Shown: piece after piece, positions 11,601-25,229 of the stretch
Layout of the letters: the number at the start of each line of letters is the position of its first letter
Numbering within the stretch: the first letter of the stretch is position 1
Origin: Lasiosphaeria ovina
Lineage: Eukaryota; Ascomycota; Sordariomycetes; Sordariales; Lasiosphaeriaceae
Assembly (NCBI GenBank): GCA_033439765.1
Contig: JAULSN010000015.1
Coordinates: 466,084-530,083, forward strand
DNA length: 64,000 nt
Direction: 5' to 3'
Notes under the pieces: model-generated
The model's input: only the letters and a program-made list of their open reading frames with translations
What the model was told of the DNA's origin: nothing
Database searches by the model: none
Translations under genes and position numbers: made by a program

Positions 11601-14600
11601 GGCAGCGCCAGCGATAGCGCCAGCACCACCATGGGCTGGGAATACCTCGACTTCCTTTGGGTCTGCTGTCTGCTCGGTCATGGGGGTAGCAGCCAGCGTG
11701 AACGGCCCGCCTGCCCAGGCTAGCCCCGGCGGACGGGAATTACGCAGTAAACTCTCTCCATGTCTGTAATATGAGCCTGGGAGTATGCAGAACGCTGGCG
11801 CAACGTCAGTCAGTTCAATCGTGGTGGGTGTCCTGTCGATAGTTTATCGGCAAGCCGTTGAAAACTCAATGTAGGTCACTGCTCTGGTCACCTAGGCAGT
11901 GGGTGACCTGTGACTGTTTCCAGTGTTTGTCTTAGGTGAGTGAGTTAAGAATAGGCACGGAAAAGGACGTCGAGTTGGCGCCGACTGAAACGAGTCATCA
12001 TCATTGCGCGCATGGCTGGGCTGGCAGTCGGCTTGACGCTGTGGGGCCATGACCAAATTCGTTGACGGCCATGTCGACGGCCATGACATCGGGGCGGATT
12101 TCTCACAGTAGCCGAGTTGGAGCATGGCATGGCCAAGTGAGGGTTAATCATCGTCAGCCCACCAAACAATTACGTCGATACGCTGTGAGACGGGCAGAAC
12201 GGAACTGCCCGCTGTGCTGTGTGTCATTCTCTTCAGCCGCGGCAGGATTGACGGATCTTACGGTTCGCATTGCGCACATTCGCAACCTCGGACCACTTCT
12301 GAGCCCGCCAGCCGCAACAACGTCAACACGCACAATGCATGTCTTTGGGTAGGTAGACCAGGCTTCCACGCTTCCATTCCGAACTTCCATGCCTTTCGAC
12401 CTGGGGTTTAAAAAGGCTGATCCCGTCGGCCCGGCATGTCATGATGGAGGCGCAAGAGACTTGGTCCGTTTTCGTACTTGTAATGTATGTATGTGCATCA
12501 TACATCTATACTGTGCCGGAGTTGCTGTTTTCCATTGCGGTAGCCTGTGTTTAGTGGAGAGACGAGGACAGTGCAGAAAATGTCTCGATCTTCTGCAATG
12601 AGACTTTGGCGTCTTGGAAAAGCCAGAAGAGGCAACTGCAAGCCAGAAGAAAATTTCTTCTTGCAGAGTTTAGGTTCGCCGATTCCCGAAAAGGCTGCGA
12701 AGACGTCGTGGTGGCATGCCAGTGGGATAGCGCCTTCCCTCTCTCGATAGTCCAGTCTGTCAGTTGTGGCAAGTGGCTGTTTCTAGCGCTTCAAACAGGC
12801 CACAGGTGCTGGGATGCTGGAGGGCCTAATGAAAGAGTACCTAAGGAGTGGGCACATCCGCCACGGGTCTCCTTACACCCACTTCCCCGATGTCCTCACT
12901 GGCCAGCAGAGGTATCTTTAACGGGGCCCCCACTCGTTCTGGCGAGGGCAGAGGCAAGTGAGACTTCCAGGCGGGCCGCGACTACAATGACAACGGCGTC
13001 AGCACTCTTCTTCACCTGTTCTTCACTGCATTTCTCTGCAGGGTCTGAACGGAAGCATGACCAGCCCCACGCTGATGAGCGACTTTGGTCCCAATCGGTC
13101 GAGGCTGTGGGAGTCGGGGGTGTCGGACAGGCCAGTCAGATCGGAATGCCGTCTGGAGTGGCCGATTTTTGCAGCCAGTGGTTTGCGGTTGCTGTCTCGG
13201 GAACCACCTGCGATCGAGAAGGGTCCAGTCACCCACCACTGCACCAGTGGGACGTTGTGCGTCTTGGAGCGTGGGCGTCGACTTTGAATGGCTGTCGCAG
13301 CCCCCTCGGTTGCCCCACCTCGGCAGAGTTGGAAAGCAGGCCCCACTCACCTCCCACCTCGCACCTCCCACCAGTCCATGACTTCACCCACGCACCAACC
13401 ACGACGGCCGCAGCAGTCGGTCGGCCATCCCACGGCCGCGGGCGAAGAAGCTTTTCGATGGCTCCGCAAGCCTGTCAAAGTGTGGGCTTCTCCGAACATG
13501 ACCGTGGCGGCGGGAGGGCAAATGCATGCAGGCATGTGTCTGTACTTGCCATGCACCAGACAAATGACGGTAATGCGCGTCCCGAGTACGTACCCGTCCA
13601 CCTCATGTTACCTCTTCAGGTTTGACTTCCTGAGCTCCCGGTACCACGCCTTCCCACCCACCTCGACGCAATGTTAAAGTAGTAGCATTTGTGGTTGTAA
13701 GTGAGGTTGGATAGATTGTGCTAGACTTTACTACTACTCTTGGGACTACCCGTTTTCTTCTCGTCAAGTCCCGCGTTCCGTGTTTCCACGCTCGACGTTC
13801 CATCCAACGTGCACGAAGCGAGACGCCGTCGTTTTGGCAGACGGTTTTATTCGATTCCATTCATACCTACCTAGGTTACCTGGGCTCTCTCACTTGTGTT
13901 TGTCTCTGGTCCTCTTGGCCCATCGCCTCTCGGCCGGCCATCGACGCTCCACTTGGCCTGCATATCCCGTCGTTGCTGCTGTCCTGCCCTGCCCTCTCTG
14001 CTTTCCCTTGCTCCCTCCATATGACCTGTCTCCTCCTCGCCAGCCATAGACAGCACTTCCTGACAACAACTCGCCTCCACCGCAGAACACTCTAACGCTC
14101 TAGGCGCTCGTTGAACCTTCGACGGCTGTTCTTGCTTACTCGCCCGCCCTTGCCATCGCCCTGCCGCTGCATCCATCCCACCTGTTCTCCCACGCACGCA
14201 CTTACACGCGAGCACTGGCACTTACACACGGGCAGACACGCACAACGCATGTCCCCGTCCCCGTCCACACCCGACACTCGGCTCTAGTGTACACTACACG
14301 CATACACATTATCAACCTCCCTGGCCACGGTCGACGGACGGCACCAGACAGACGCCAGCGAACTCCCCGCGTTTAATGCCCGACCCCAACCTGATCGCTG
14401 CTGCCCTCGTCGACGCGGCCGTCTCCTGCACTGCAGCCCCAGCACCCACCAGCAGCTCCCGGAGTGCTTCCCAGTCGCCAATCTCGTAACGGCGCCTAGC
14501 TCGACTGCCGCCCAACCCACCACCACCACTATCCTCGTCAAGCTTGACCACCTCCCTGCCTCTCGTCTTGGGTCTGCCGCCCGCTTGATATAAGAGCATC

Positions 14601-14716
14601 GCCGGCCCCCATCCCTCGTCGAGCCGGCCCCTCCTCCCCGCACAACAGCTCAGACCAACACTCCCCATCCTACGCTTGCTCCCGAGCAACCTCGTCCCCC
14701 CCTCTACAAACCCACC
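5688..14716. other. Large (9 kb) region with no recognisable gene
   Basis: The first part (to about 6.5 kb) is T-rich and fits a BBC1 3' untranslated region. The rest has ordinary mixed base composition, not the TpA-rich look of RIP-damaged DNA. Open frames up to 339 codons occur (12606-13625 plus; 10258-10935 minus; 9733-10296 plus), but they overlap open frames on the other strand, have erratic composition and show no domain or conserved motif, so I do not call them genes. Simple repeats present: an A-run at 7077-7094 and (AC)n at 7336-7357. The last kilobase (about 13.7-14.7 kb) is C/T-rich and probably the promoter and leader of the gene at 14717. Confidence 0.55.
7336..7357. repeat. (AC)11 dinucleotide microsatellite
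   Basis: A perfect AC/CA run in the gene-free stretch downstream of BBC1; more CA-rich sequence follows immediately. Confidence 0.95.
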
Positions 14717-16248
14717 ATGCCTCCACTATCACCTATAAGACAGCACGAAAGCTCGAGTCAGACCTCCTCCAGCCGTGACTCCCGCAGCCGGAGGAGTAAT
14801 GACTCGTACGGGTCCCAATCCACTGCCCCCACCTCGCTCTATACCTCCCCTCGCCCCTCCGATCTCAAGGCATCACGCTCGTCCAATGGCAGCCATGGCT
14901 ACTCCGAGGCCCCGGCGGTCCACCAAGCCAATGCTCGCCGTGAAGACGCCAGCCCCGAGACCTCACTCTACCCGCGCTCCTCGGTCGACTCGTATGCCTC
15001 GACGACAGCCTCCTCAGAGGGCGTGGACGCTATGGATGTGGATGAGACCCCGATGGATTACGAGTACAACAGCATCCCGCCTCTTCCAGTCTACCGTCGC
15101 GAAATGGTCGAGCCTAACGTGCGGGCATCGACTCCACAGGACTTTGCCAAGCTCTTCCCCTCGCTTAACCGCCTGACGATTCGGCACGACGAGTTCACGC
15201 CCGATGGCAACATGAACCTGCGAATCGACACGGTGGTGACGGGCCGGAGAAGGACGGCGATCCAGCTCTTCCACTTGCGCATGTACGACCTGGCCAAGCG
15301 CGAGTTCTCTCTGCGGCGGTATTGCCGCGACTCGGGTCGCGAAGTCTGCAACTCCAAGCGCAAGTACATTGAGCCCGCCGCGGCGAAGCCACTGGACGAC
15401 GAACGGCCGACGCTGAAGCGGTCCATGTCGACGGCGATCAAGACGCTCAGTAGCGCGCGGCCGGCATTGCGCCGAGCAAAGTCCAGCTTTAGCCCGGCCA
15501 TCAATCGACCCGGCACCGGGTACTCAACCAGCGACGGCGACGATGAGGTGTTTGGCGACAGGAGTAACCTGTCGAGCGTGTCGCTGGACAGCCGCGGGGC
15601 CAAGCCCAAGGTCCAACGGCCGCTGCCGACCAACACGATCAAACTCGAATTCAGCAACTACGCTCGCGTGGACGTGCATCGCCGCGGCGGCAAGAACAAC
15701 AAGCGCTACGAGTTTGCGTGGTGGGGCCACCGATACAGCTGGAAGCGCTCGTTTGACAAGCAGCTGGGCTTGGTGTCGTTTCACCTTGTGCGAGACGGAA
15801 ATGCGGGCGCGCCGGTCGCGCACATTGTCCCCGAGACGAGATCCCCAAGCCAGGTCCTTGCAGATGAGAACGCTGGCGGATGGGTCCCGCCCCATTTCAT
15901 GTGGATCGCAGATGAAGCGATCGTAGGCGCCGTTACGGACGTTGCCGAGTAAGTGGATATGATTTCCTGGTTTGTTCCTTCAACGCGGGGAAAACTGACA
16001 AGGGTTTTGTTTTCAGTGTAATTATGGCGACAGGCCTCATGGCCCTCGTTGACGACTGCATTAAGGAGAGGTGGCAGACCAAGAAGAAGGTGCACCGAAT
16101 TCCGGTGCCCCTGACTTCAAAGACGGTCAACCTCGGGCATGTTGGCCCACGATCCTTCATGCAGCACGTGTTTGGACGGCGGCACTCGAATGACTATTCG
16201 GCCCCGCCAAGTCCGCTCCGGTTCGCGAACCCCGTAGCGGCCTGCTAG
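14717..16248 (+). CDS. Conserved fungal protein of unknown function, Ser-rich N-terminus and globular C-terminus
   Basis: Two exons, 14717-15948 and 16017-16248, give about 487 residues. The 68-nt intron has a GTAAGT donor and a TTTTCAG acceptor and joins the frames cleanly (…AVTDVAD|VIMATGLMALVDD…). The start lies in a good context (CACCATGC). Residues 1-110 are Ser/Arg-rich and low-complexity. Two globular parts follow: about 125-220 (YRREMVEPNVRAST…, with basic segments) and about 310-440, rich in aromatic and basic residues (YEFAWWGHRYSWKRSFDKQL). That second block recalls the beta-rich fold of tubby-C/LURP-like proteins, but this is only an impression. The tail after residue 430 is basic. 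I do not recognise a named family. The coding status is well supported by length, intron and start context. Confidence 0.75.
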
Positions 16249-16687
16249 GCCACCGAACCCCGACTACAGACTCTTCCGACTTTTACCACGATTGAACACC
16301 CCGCACCCGAATAATCTACTCGGGTCATCGGATGGGACGGAGCCCAGTACATTCTGGGTTGGACATTGAAACACTGGTTGCTCAGTCGGGAACCACGCCT
16401 GCGATGCTGCCCGACAAAGACGTATCTGTTCTACCCCATTGGGTACTTCGAGGTCTTTGTGGGGTTTGCGCCGCCTTGATTCTTGCTTCAGATTAGTTTG
16501 ATGAGGATGGTTCCTAATTCGACCTCGAGTGCTTGCTCACTGTCTTTCCCGTCTGTCTCGGTTGATATCTCTCTCATATTTCTGTCTCTTCACTATCTCG
16601 CTGTCGCAAATGTTGCGAAATACAAGCGCACGCCGCCGGCTTGCTCGTTTCATTTGTTTTTCTACCAAAAAAGCATCACTTGGTTTA

Positions 16688-16709
16688 TCTCTCTCTCTCT
16701 CTCTCTCTC
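16688..16709. repeat. (TC)n microsatellite
   Basis: An uninterrupted TC dinucleotide run in the 3' flank of the gene ending at 16248. Confidence 0.9.
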
Positions 16710-17902
16710 ACTTTTCTTTTCTTGTTGTCATCTTCATCAACCCGTCCATGTCGACGGTCGGCATTGCAACTACAGTCTCATTTGGTAAAAAGCAAAGGCC
16801 AGCATGGCGTAAACCTGGATCGGGGATTGGAAGGGATTAAAGGGCATATTGCATTGCAGGTGGTGTCACGACGGAGTTTTTCTTTTATGCTTCCTCGATT
16901 TATTCCTTATCTCTTTCTTGTCAAACGCAAATCGGTGGGGCATTGGGACCAGGGTATATTAACTTGAACATTGTGGGGACGGGCAAATATTGGTCCAGGA
17001 TTGATGGGTGAATGTGAATCAATGGATGGATGAGGTGTTTGTTGAAATGTCTTATGATCTCTCTCCACTAGGTTATGGGCATAGTTACGCGTCACGGTGG
17101 TTGTCGGCTGTATATGATCATGTAGTTGCACATACGCTACGTCTTTCGGAAAGACGAAACAAAAGAAACTAATTTCCACTTGGAATTTCTTCTCGTCTGC
17201 TATTTTTTTGACTTTCACTGTCTAACAGGATTGTCCTTCACTGTCTTGGTAGTTCCCGGCGCCGTAGCCGAGTTGGTTGTAAGTTGTTCAGGCTTTGGCT
17301 GTGCTGTAATACCTACCCAAGGTACCAACACATGTGTGAGCATAAGCATGCTCGTGAGTGTCTATGTGTGTGTCTATGTTCGTGCCTTGGAGGCTTGACT
17401 TGATACCGCCCCGATCTTGTTATCAAGTCCCGATTTGAGGTAATAAATAACCCGAGGAGGTGAGGTGAGGTGAGCATGCATCGCGTACTTTTGCTACGAC
17501 GCTTGGTATGTTGTGTCTTTTTCCTGTTCCTAGCTCCTGGATCTGCGGCTCTCTGCCGTGCACGAAGTAGTACTGGGTTTGTGTGTTTCTGTTTTCTCTT
17601 TGACTGCCTGGGTTACCTACGGAACGGCGTGCATTTGGGTAACTTCGGCCCCGCCGATTCTGTCGCGTGCTGTGCTATGTTAAACGGCCCCAGGCTGGGC
17701 TGTGTTCGCCCTTCCCTGCGTTCCTGTCATACTACATACATACATATCCAGTCGCATCGCATCGTAACTAGGTAACTCTGTCAAGCTAAGGCGGGCGGGC
17801 ACGGCATGAAGAAAAGAAAACAGCAAGGGCACGGCAGGTATGTGTGCTAGCGGCGGAGTATACAGCCCGTGAAAATAGGCATGCTGTCCGCATACACACA
17901 AA

Positions 17903-17923
17903 AGAGAGAGAGAGAGAGAGAGA
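17903..17923. repeat. (AG)n microsatellite
   Basis: An uninterrupted AG dinucleotide run between two convergent genes. Confidence 0.9.
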
Positions 17924-18840
17924 TTGGTGGACGGGCAGACCTTGCAAGACATGAGAGAGCAGGCTTGGGATCAAATCCCCACGCACGCCAACCTGCCGAC
18001 ATCGCTGGGATCGGATCGATGGCTCTGGCGGGCTATGTCATTTCGATGCCGTGCTATACTAGAAAGCTTGTTTGTAGTCTGTACGCCAGGCCTGTGCCTG
18101 GTCAGCTGGCTTTGGGTGGTAAACAAGCATAGAATATGCCATCCGACTGACTGAATGGATAGATGGATAGCAACAAGTTGAGGGGTGAATGCACGGCGCA
18201 AGATGTAAGACGGATGTTTGTGATAAAACTCAGGGAGGACTCGTGGAGACATTGGTTCACTTAGATGAAAGATGGGAAGCCCGGAGAAAGGCATTATTCT
18301 GTCACCCCCTAATCACAAATTACTCCGTAGATGGCGAAAAATGAAAATCAGTTCCTGATGTCTTCGTGGTTGAGTCTCCGGTTGGGTCTGGAAATAACAG
18401 GGTTACCTCATAGTAATAACCCTCGTTAGCACTTATCAATTTTCTTCGTTCATATTGATGGCGACTTTAGGTCCTGTTAAGCAGTGGTTGTTTCCCTCTT
18501 TGGTTCGTGTTCACTCCCCGTTACATCCAGGTTTGAAGTAGGTTAGAATCTCGATTGAGAAGAGTTAAGTCTCTCTGTCATCTAGGTTTGCTCCTCCTTT
18601 GTTATACATCTTGACTAACTGTTGTGAACATCTTCACTCGTCTCGTATTCCAGGGCAGATGGAAAAATTTCAAGTGACACGATATTATAAGACCTTAAAT
18701 GGCTCTATTCTCTAAGGACATGGGACGCTCCAGAAGCCTAATATAAACACAAAAACAGATTACTCATAACATGGCCAACGCCCGCCTACAGATGACAGTT
18801 CTACAACAAGCCAACCACACCCTCAAGCAAGGCGATCCCC

Positions 18841-21800
18841 TCAAGCCTCTGCCTCCACTCCATTAGCACCGTTCTCTTGGTGACCATTAGCTCCATTGGA
18901 AACGGCAGCGGGGACTCCGCTGGCGCCATCCTCTTGGTATTTATCCCAGTTGGCGAGCACGTGGCCAATTTTGGGCGAGTTTGTCAGGCGGTACACATCC
19001 TCAAAGTACTCCTTGGTAAGCGCAAACGGCCTCGCTGTCACGTTGGGAATGTATTTGCCGACGAGCTTGGCCGGGTCAATCGTCGTCTTGTTGATCTTCT
19101 TGAGAAGGAAACTCCTGAAGGGCTTGACGCCAGACCGCAGGAAGGTCGAGTGGAAAGGCACGTCGATACCCTTGAGCGGGATCGTCGCGAATCCGCGCTG
19201 CAGATCCAGAGGCTTGGGCTTAGACTCTGTGTCCTTAGCAGAACCCCTGATGATATCTACGAGCTTCTCCTTGACCATCTCAGGTTGGTATTCCTTCCTC
19301 ATCTGCTCAATGTCGATCTTCATGGCCTTGAGGTAGTTGGTGACTCCCGTCAGAGTGTCGAGAGCCCGCAGATCACCGGCGCAGACGTATTGCATGTTGG
19401 CGATGTTGTAGTTGACAATCTCGAGCAGCCAGCCCGTGGTCTCGGCAATATTGCTGACCACGAACCGCAACGCCTCCTCGTTGAACGTCTTGCTGATGCG
19501 GCTGGGGTTGACAGCGCACATGCTGTAGCTTGACCGACCAGATGCGTCACGCTCCACGGCAACTTGCATGGTAAGGCCGCGGTAAAAGACAACTGATACC
19601 AGCGACTCAATGGGCATGACATCAGCCAGCGCAGCCAACGCCGAGTATTCGCCAAGTGAATGACCGGCAAATGTGCTGTCCCGCGGCACCAGACCCTTGG
19701 CCCGGATGTCCTCGAAACTGGCCTTCTCCATCAGGGTAAGGGCGGGCTGAGTGAACTGGGTGGCCGAAAGAAGACCGGTGGGGGAGCGGTACGTGTACGA
19801 CGTCGTCCTCTCGTCGATGTCCTTGAAGATGCGCTCAGACTTGATCGATCCGTCAGCGGCCACCGTCTCGAAAGTCATGGCCATGTAGTTCTGCCGGATG
19901 GCTTTGCCGCGAGGACCACCAAAGTGAATCGTGAGTTCCTTCGGGTTGTTCTTCACAATATTGGTAATCGCAAAGCCTGAAACTGGTTAGCAAAGAGCAC
20001 GATGGAAAGACCCGAAGAGTGACACTTACCATATGTATCCATCAGATACTTGTCGGCCCGGTCCCAAACGTCCTTGGCCACGGCGCTGCTGGCATAGAGA
20101 TCCATGCCCATACCCTGCTCCTGAGAACCTTGACCAGTGAAGACATAAGCTGTGACAGGCTGCTCAATCTCGGCCTCGCCGAGAAGCACCTTCTCCTCCG
20201 TCTCTTTGTTGCTAGCTTCAACCTTGATGATTTTGCGGCCGGCAACCATACCAACGTGCTGGAGCTTGACGTGGATATCGTCGTTGGGAAGCACCATGCC
20301 GGTGAGAGAGGCGTGGAAGCTCCGAACGCGGCCAATCTTGTTCTCGGCGGCCCACGTCTCGACTAGGCTGCGCACGGCGGCGCTCGAGTACATGCCGTGT
20401 GTGATGGTTCCCGGCAGGTTGGCGTAGCTCGAGAAGACGCGAGATACGTGGATCGGGTTGTAGTCACCGGAAACGCGGGCATATGTCTCGTTGGAGGCAG
20501 GTGCGCGGAGCAGAAGGGGAGTCCTACCGCTGAGAGGGATGGGGTTCTCAAAGTTTATGGGCTGCTCAATGGAAGAGCCGTGACGCTGGAGGTAGTCGGT
20601 AACCGGGTTGCCATGCGACTCGCCGGCCTCGTAATCCACCGTGGCGACTTGGATAATCTCCTTGGTAGGGAGCTCGAGGAGTACTTGACCCCTTGTCTCA
20701 ACGTGGCTAAAGACGGTCTTGTTCTTGAAACGGACAAGACTCTGCAGGCGGAAGATCAAGGTTTGTCCGAGCAGCTCAATCTCGGGGTTCGGAAGGTCGT
20801 CGAGGACGAACCACTGCTTGGAGCGGAGAACGGCAACATCCTTGGTGCTGGCAAGATGGACCTGCATGGGCGTCTCGGTCTTGCGCTGGAAGGTGTTCTC
20901 AAAGTCGGTGTAGGCCCCGCGGTACAGGAATTGCGACGTGACCTCCATGACAGCTTCGCCGTCGCGGGTGATGGTTCCGCACACCTCAACCATCTTTCCA
21001 GATTCTTGGTTGATTACGGCGTTGACCTGAGCAGTCGTCGAAACCTCGTCGCCCTTCTTCAGGGGTTCAGCGCCGGGCATCATGCGGAACTGGTTTGACA
21101 AGTGGACGAGCTTCAGGAGATCGCCGTCAATCGTCCGCGGGAAGATGGGCTTCGTGATAGCCTTCCAGCCGACAACAATAGCAAAGTCCATGGGGGCATA
21201 CATGATCTTCTCCGGCCTGTCAACGAAGGCCTCGCCTGTGTTGCCGACAGCGTGGACGAACTCATTGATCGCTTCACCTGTAATGGTGGCCTTGCCGCCA
21301 TCAAACATGCCAGTCACGGCCGCATCGAGGTTGAGTGGCTCGTCGCCGAACCAAGCCTTCCAGTAAAACTCCTTGATGTGATCGTTGCGGCCCTCCATGA
21401 TCTCGTGAATGGGCGCGTATCCCGTATCGGGGCGGTACGTGAAACGCAGCGGGAGCGCCACGGGCTTGCCAAGAGCTGTAGTTTCCTTGATCATGTTGAC
21501 CGCAATCTCGTTCTTCTTGACCAGCTTGGCCTCAATCACAGTAACATAGCGATTGGGGCGGGGCTGCTCCTTGACAGTGATGACTGTCTTGGCAGGGTCG
21601 TTTGGATGCTGAATCTCGACAAACAAGCCACGAGTTGGCGCGAAAATGTTCTTCATTGGATTCGTCTGATATTTCTGGCCCTGAACGATGACGTCGGACT
21701 GCAGTAGCGCATAGCGCCAGTTGCGCTTGGGGCCGGCCAGGAGCGAAATCCACGAATCCAGCGACGGGAGCTGGGCCGAGGGGGAGGACGAGAGACGATA

Positions 21801-24800
21801 CGTGTTCTTGTTCACATCCATGGAGATGGTAAGACCCTCGACATCGAGCGGGATCTCCGTCTCAATGAGCTTGCCGCCAAAGTACTCGACGGTGGGGATA
21901 CTCGAGGCCTGGCCATTATAGAGATCCTTGGTCAGGGCCGCAATATGACCATTGTGGATGCCGTCTAGGATGTCCTTGATGGGCTCGTCAACCTTGGTTG
22001 CGTGCTTGGCGGCCATGGGTCCCTGGAGAATGCAGGTTCGGCCGACATCTTTGCCAATGACGGCGCCGAGATCCTCCGACTGCCATAGAGAATCCTTCTT
22101 GAAGAAGAACTCAAAGTTTTCATCCAGCGCAGGGACGAACGTGACAGGCTTCTGTCCACGGCGTTGGCAGAGAAGCAAGAAGTGTTGCACATCTTGGGCG
22201 TTGATGAGCTGTGTCTCGGCGTCCGGGTAATGGGCAAGAATGCGCTCAACAGCGGAGAAAGGCTCGTCGAGGTCGGCGTAGCTCTGCAGACTGGACGGCT
22301 GGCCTGGGGTGGAAGCGAATCGTTCTTCGACGCGGTGGATGAAATCACCTGTGAGCTTGGCAAAAGAGGGATCAATCCAACGAGACTCATCCTTGACGTA
22401 GAGGAGGGCCACCATCCGTCGGACGACTTCACCGTAAGTCATGTCCTCGAGATCAACAGCCTTGCCGTCCTTGTTCTGGCCAAACCAGACTTTCTGGAAG
22501 TCCTCGTTGAGCTTTTTGATGATATGGACCCTATTCTTCTTCAGCTCTGGAACCCGCTTCTCCTTGGGCAGGCTGAAGATCTTCTGGTCCATCTCGGCCC
22601 AGAACAAGACGCCGCGAGTCGCCAGCTTATGGATTGGCTCCCCCATCTCTGATCTGACAGTGACCACACCGCCTGCGGCCCCCTTGTAGGTTTTCTCCCA
22701 CTGGCTGTCGTCGAGGCCAGGGGCGTCGACAATTGCCTGCTTGGCTGCCTTGCTGGTATGAGCCTCCTTGGCAACCATCATGCGGCTGCCGAACATGCAG
22801 CCATCATAGGGCATGGGTGGGTAGCCGTACTTGGTCGACCATGCCCCCGTCAAGTAGGGGTATGTGTCATCCGCACCGCCGAAGCCGCTACCAGCCACGA
22901 GAATGATGTTCTCGTGCCGGCGAATGCGGCCGTATAGGGCCAAGATGGGGGAGTGGAAATCCTCGTACGAGTGGTGACCACCTCCTCTACCACCGGTCCA
23001 CTGAAGAATGACAGGGAACGACGGGTTCGCCTTGGCAATGTTAATAACAGCCTGGATTGCATCGCTAGAGCCGGGCTTGAAAGAGATGTGTTTCAAGCCG
23101 AGAGTCTCGATGTATTCCTGAGCGACCTCAATCGAAGGCACACCCGCACCAATGGTGAGGCTTTCGATTGGCACGCCGTCGGATCGGAGCCTCCCAAGAA
23201 GAGGAATCTGCCAGGCCATGGCACGGGGGTTGACATAGATCAGGTTGACGCTGATGCCACGGCCAGCAGGGATTGCCTTCTCAATTTTTGAAATGGCTTC
23301 CGTCATGGTCTTTGCACTGTAGTAGCCGCCACCAGCAAGTTCAATCTCATATCCGGCGTTCATTGTCGCAGCTACAAAGTCCCAGGGCACAGTCGAAGGC
23401 GTCATGCCGGCAACGAGAAGTGGCGGCAGCCCAAGAAGTCTGCTCATCTTGGTGTCGACATAGGTGTGACCGCTTGATGTCTTCACGAGTCTCGGACCAT
23501 ATTCCTTGACCCAGTCAACAGCGTATTTTACAGCGTGCTCCTCGTCACGGTCGAACAGCTCCGACTTGTAGCCAACCTCGGCAACAGTACCGTTGACGGT
23601 ACCGGCGAGGATGACGCGGACTCCAGTGCCATCCTTGTTTCGGCTGGTCAGCACTCCGAGTCCAGAGATGCCACCCGGACCAAAGTCCAAGACGTGCGTT
23701 GCCCCGGGGAAGACAGTGGCCTTCTCCCAATGCACCGGCTCGCTCGTGATGAGGCGGACCAGGGTAGGGATAATGTTTCCGGTGACCTGCTTACGGAGAT
23801 CCTTGCCGGTGTTGGTGTCAAAGACGGGAATGCCGAGACTCTGCGCATCGATAGCAATATCTTTGAGATCCTCGTCGATCAGAGCCGTTGCCTTCTCCAG
23901 GTATTTGCTGTGAAAGGGCGCCGTGATGGGCAAGAAGCGGTTGACAAACCGGACCTTCCTCTCCGTGAACGGGATTCGGGTCTGGTCGATGCCAGTGGCG
24001 GCTTTCACTTTTCTCAGCTGGGCATTGAGACCGTACAAGGAACTTGGAGGACCAGTGACAACCAGGTTCCGCGGGCTGTTGATAAGGGAGATAGAAATGT
24101 GCTGGTCTTCTGGGAGATACTGATTTGTCTGGTCGATGTGCTTCTGCACTTCGGCCTGGGGCAGATCCCGAATGCTGAGCATGGGTGTGGGTGTACCCTC
24201 TCCGTTGTCAACCGAGTCCCGGAGCATCGTCGGTGTCATCGACGTTCTGGGGAAGGTCTGCTGGCTGCGGGCTCCAATCCAAAAGAGGATGGTCAGCGCC
24301 GACTTGGCGACCTCCTCGAACGACTCCCACGAATCTGAAGCTGCCGTTGCGGCAGCAAGCACAATGCCTTGGGAATGGCCTGTTGTCCCGCTGATCCTAT
24401 CGCGCAGGATGCCAGGGTGCAGACCGAGGACCTTGCAGGTGACCTGGTAGTGCGCCAGCTGCACAAGACCAATTAAAGGGAAGCTGACTGGCGCCGAGAT
24501 TAGGTAGTCGACATCTGGGGTGGCATCTGGGCTCTGAAGCCAGGACATGATGTCTAGGCCTTTTGAGTAGAGCTTCTCGGCGCTTGGATGGCTGGCGAGG
24601 GTCTGGAGCAGCTCCGCCGAGGAGCCAATAAGCTCGCCGATAAAGGACGGATACGTGTTGTACAGCTCACGCAACTCCTCAAAGTATTCCTCAATGTTGC
24701 CCTGCCCGCCAAAGATGTTGTAGAGCTTGGCAGTGCCGTCATCGGCGGCCCGGAAGAGAGCCGACTGATGCGTCTTCATGGCCCGGTTGGAGGCGGACCG

Positions 24801-25229
24801 GGCAGCAAAGTAGCTCCGGGCCACCTCGAGCTTCTTCGCATCAATGCCGGGCAGCGTTGCTACGAGAGCATGCACGTCATTGCCCCTGAGGAACGCCCTC
24901 TCAAACTCGTTAAGAATGATCTTGAGCACCTCCTCGTAGGAGCCCTGGCCGTCATCCTCGCCCTCGGATACTTCGTTGGCGATGTAGCCCATATATCTCG
25001 CCACAAGCTCGGCGATAGACGAGGGCTCGTCATCTTGTGCTAGTTCGTCGGTGGGAGCTGGCAAGCTTGCGACGAAGCGCTCCTTCAACCGCGAGGCATG
25101 GAAATGGAGGCTGGTGGGTATCAAGAAGGATGTCTCGAGCGAGCCATGCGAAAGCGTAAGTGGGCGAAGGGAAGCAGAGGACCTGGGCGTAACGACGCCC
25201 GTCTGGGGGCCGGTACCGGCGCCGTACAT
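18841..25229 (-). CDS. FAS1: Fatty acid synthase subunit beta
   Basis: Minus strand, two exons: 25229-20030 and 19976-18841, about 2111 residues, the usual length for fungal FAS beta. The 53-nt intron (GTAAGT donor, TTTCAG acceptor) joins …DTYG to [14 protein letters not shown]. Domains in order: acetyltransferase with GHSQG (nucleophile Ser286), FMN-dependent enoyl reductase ([11 protein letters not shown] near residue 610), hot-dog dehydratase ([10 protein letters not shown] near 1586), and malonyl/palmitoyl transferase with GHSLGEYSA (Ser1840). The start [20 protein letters not shown] matches the N-terminus expected for the family. The protein forms the domes of the cytosolic alpha6-beta6 synthase and loads acetyl and malonyl units, dehydrates, reduces, and releases palmitoyl-CoA. 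It is divergent from FAS2, 2.4 kb away, which suggests coordinated expression. All catalytic motifs checked are intact. Confidence 0.97.

Larger units (their letters stand above)
16249..18840. other. Intergenic region, convergent gene ends
   Basis: This 2.6 kb separates the 3' ends of the gene at 14717 (plus) and FAS1 (minus). Much of it is T-rich and contains simple repeats: (TC)n at 16688-16709 and (AG)n at about 17903-17923. Short open frames are low-complexity and I see no gene. Confidence 0.6.

Noticed and set aside
12606..13625. Long plus-strand open frame (339 codons)
   Set aside because: Overlaps open frames on the opposite strand, mixed composition without any domain, no start context or introns; likely chance in GC-balanced DNA.
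17262..17330. tRNA-like start (GCCGTAGCCGAGTTGGTTG)
   Set aside because: Looks like a D-arm, but there is no T-loop (GGTTCRANYCC) nor matching acceptor stem downstream.
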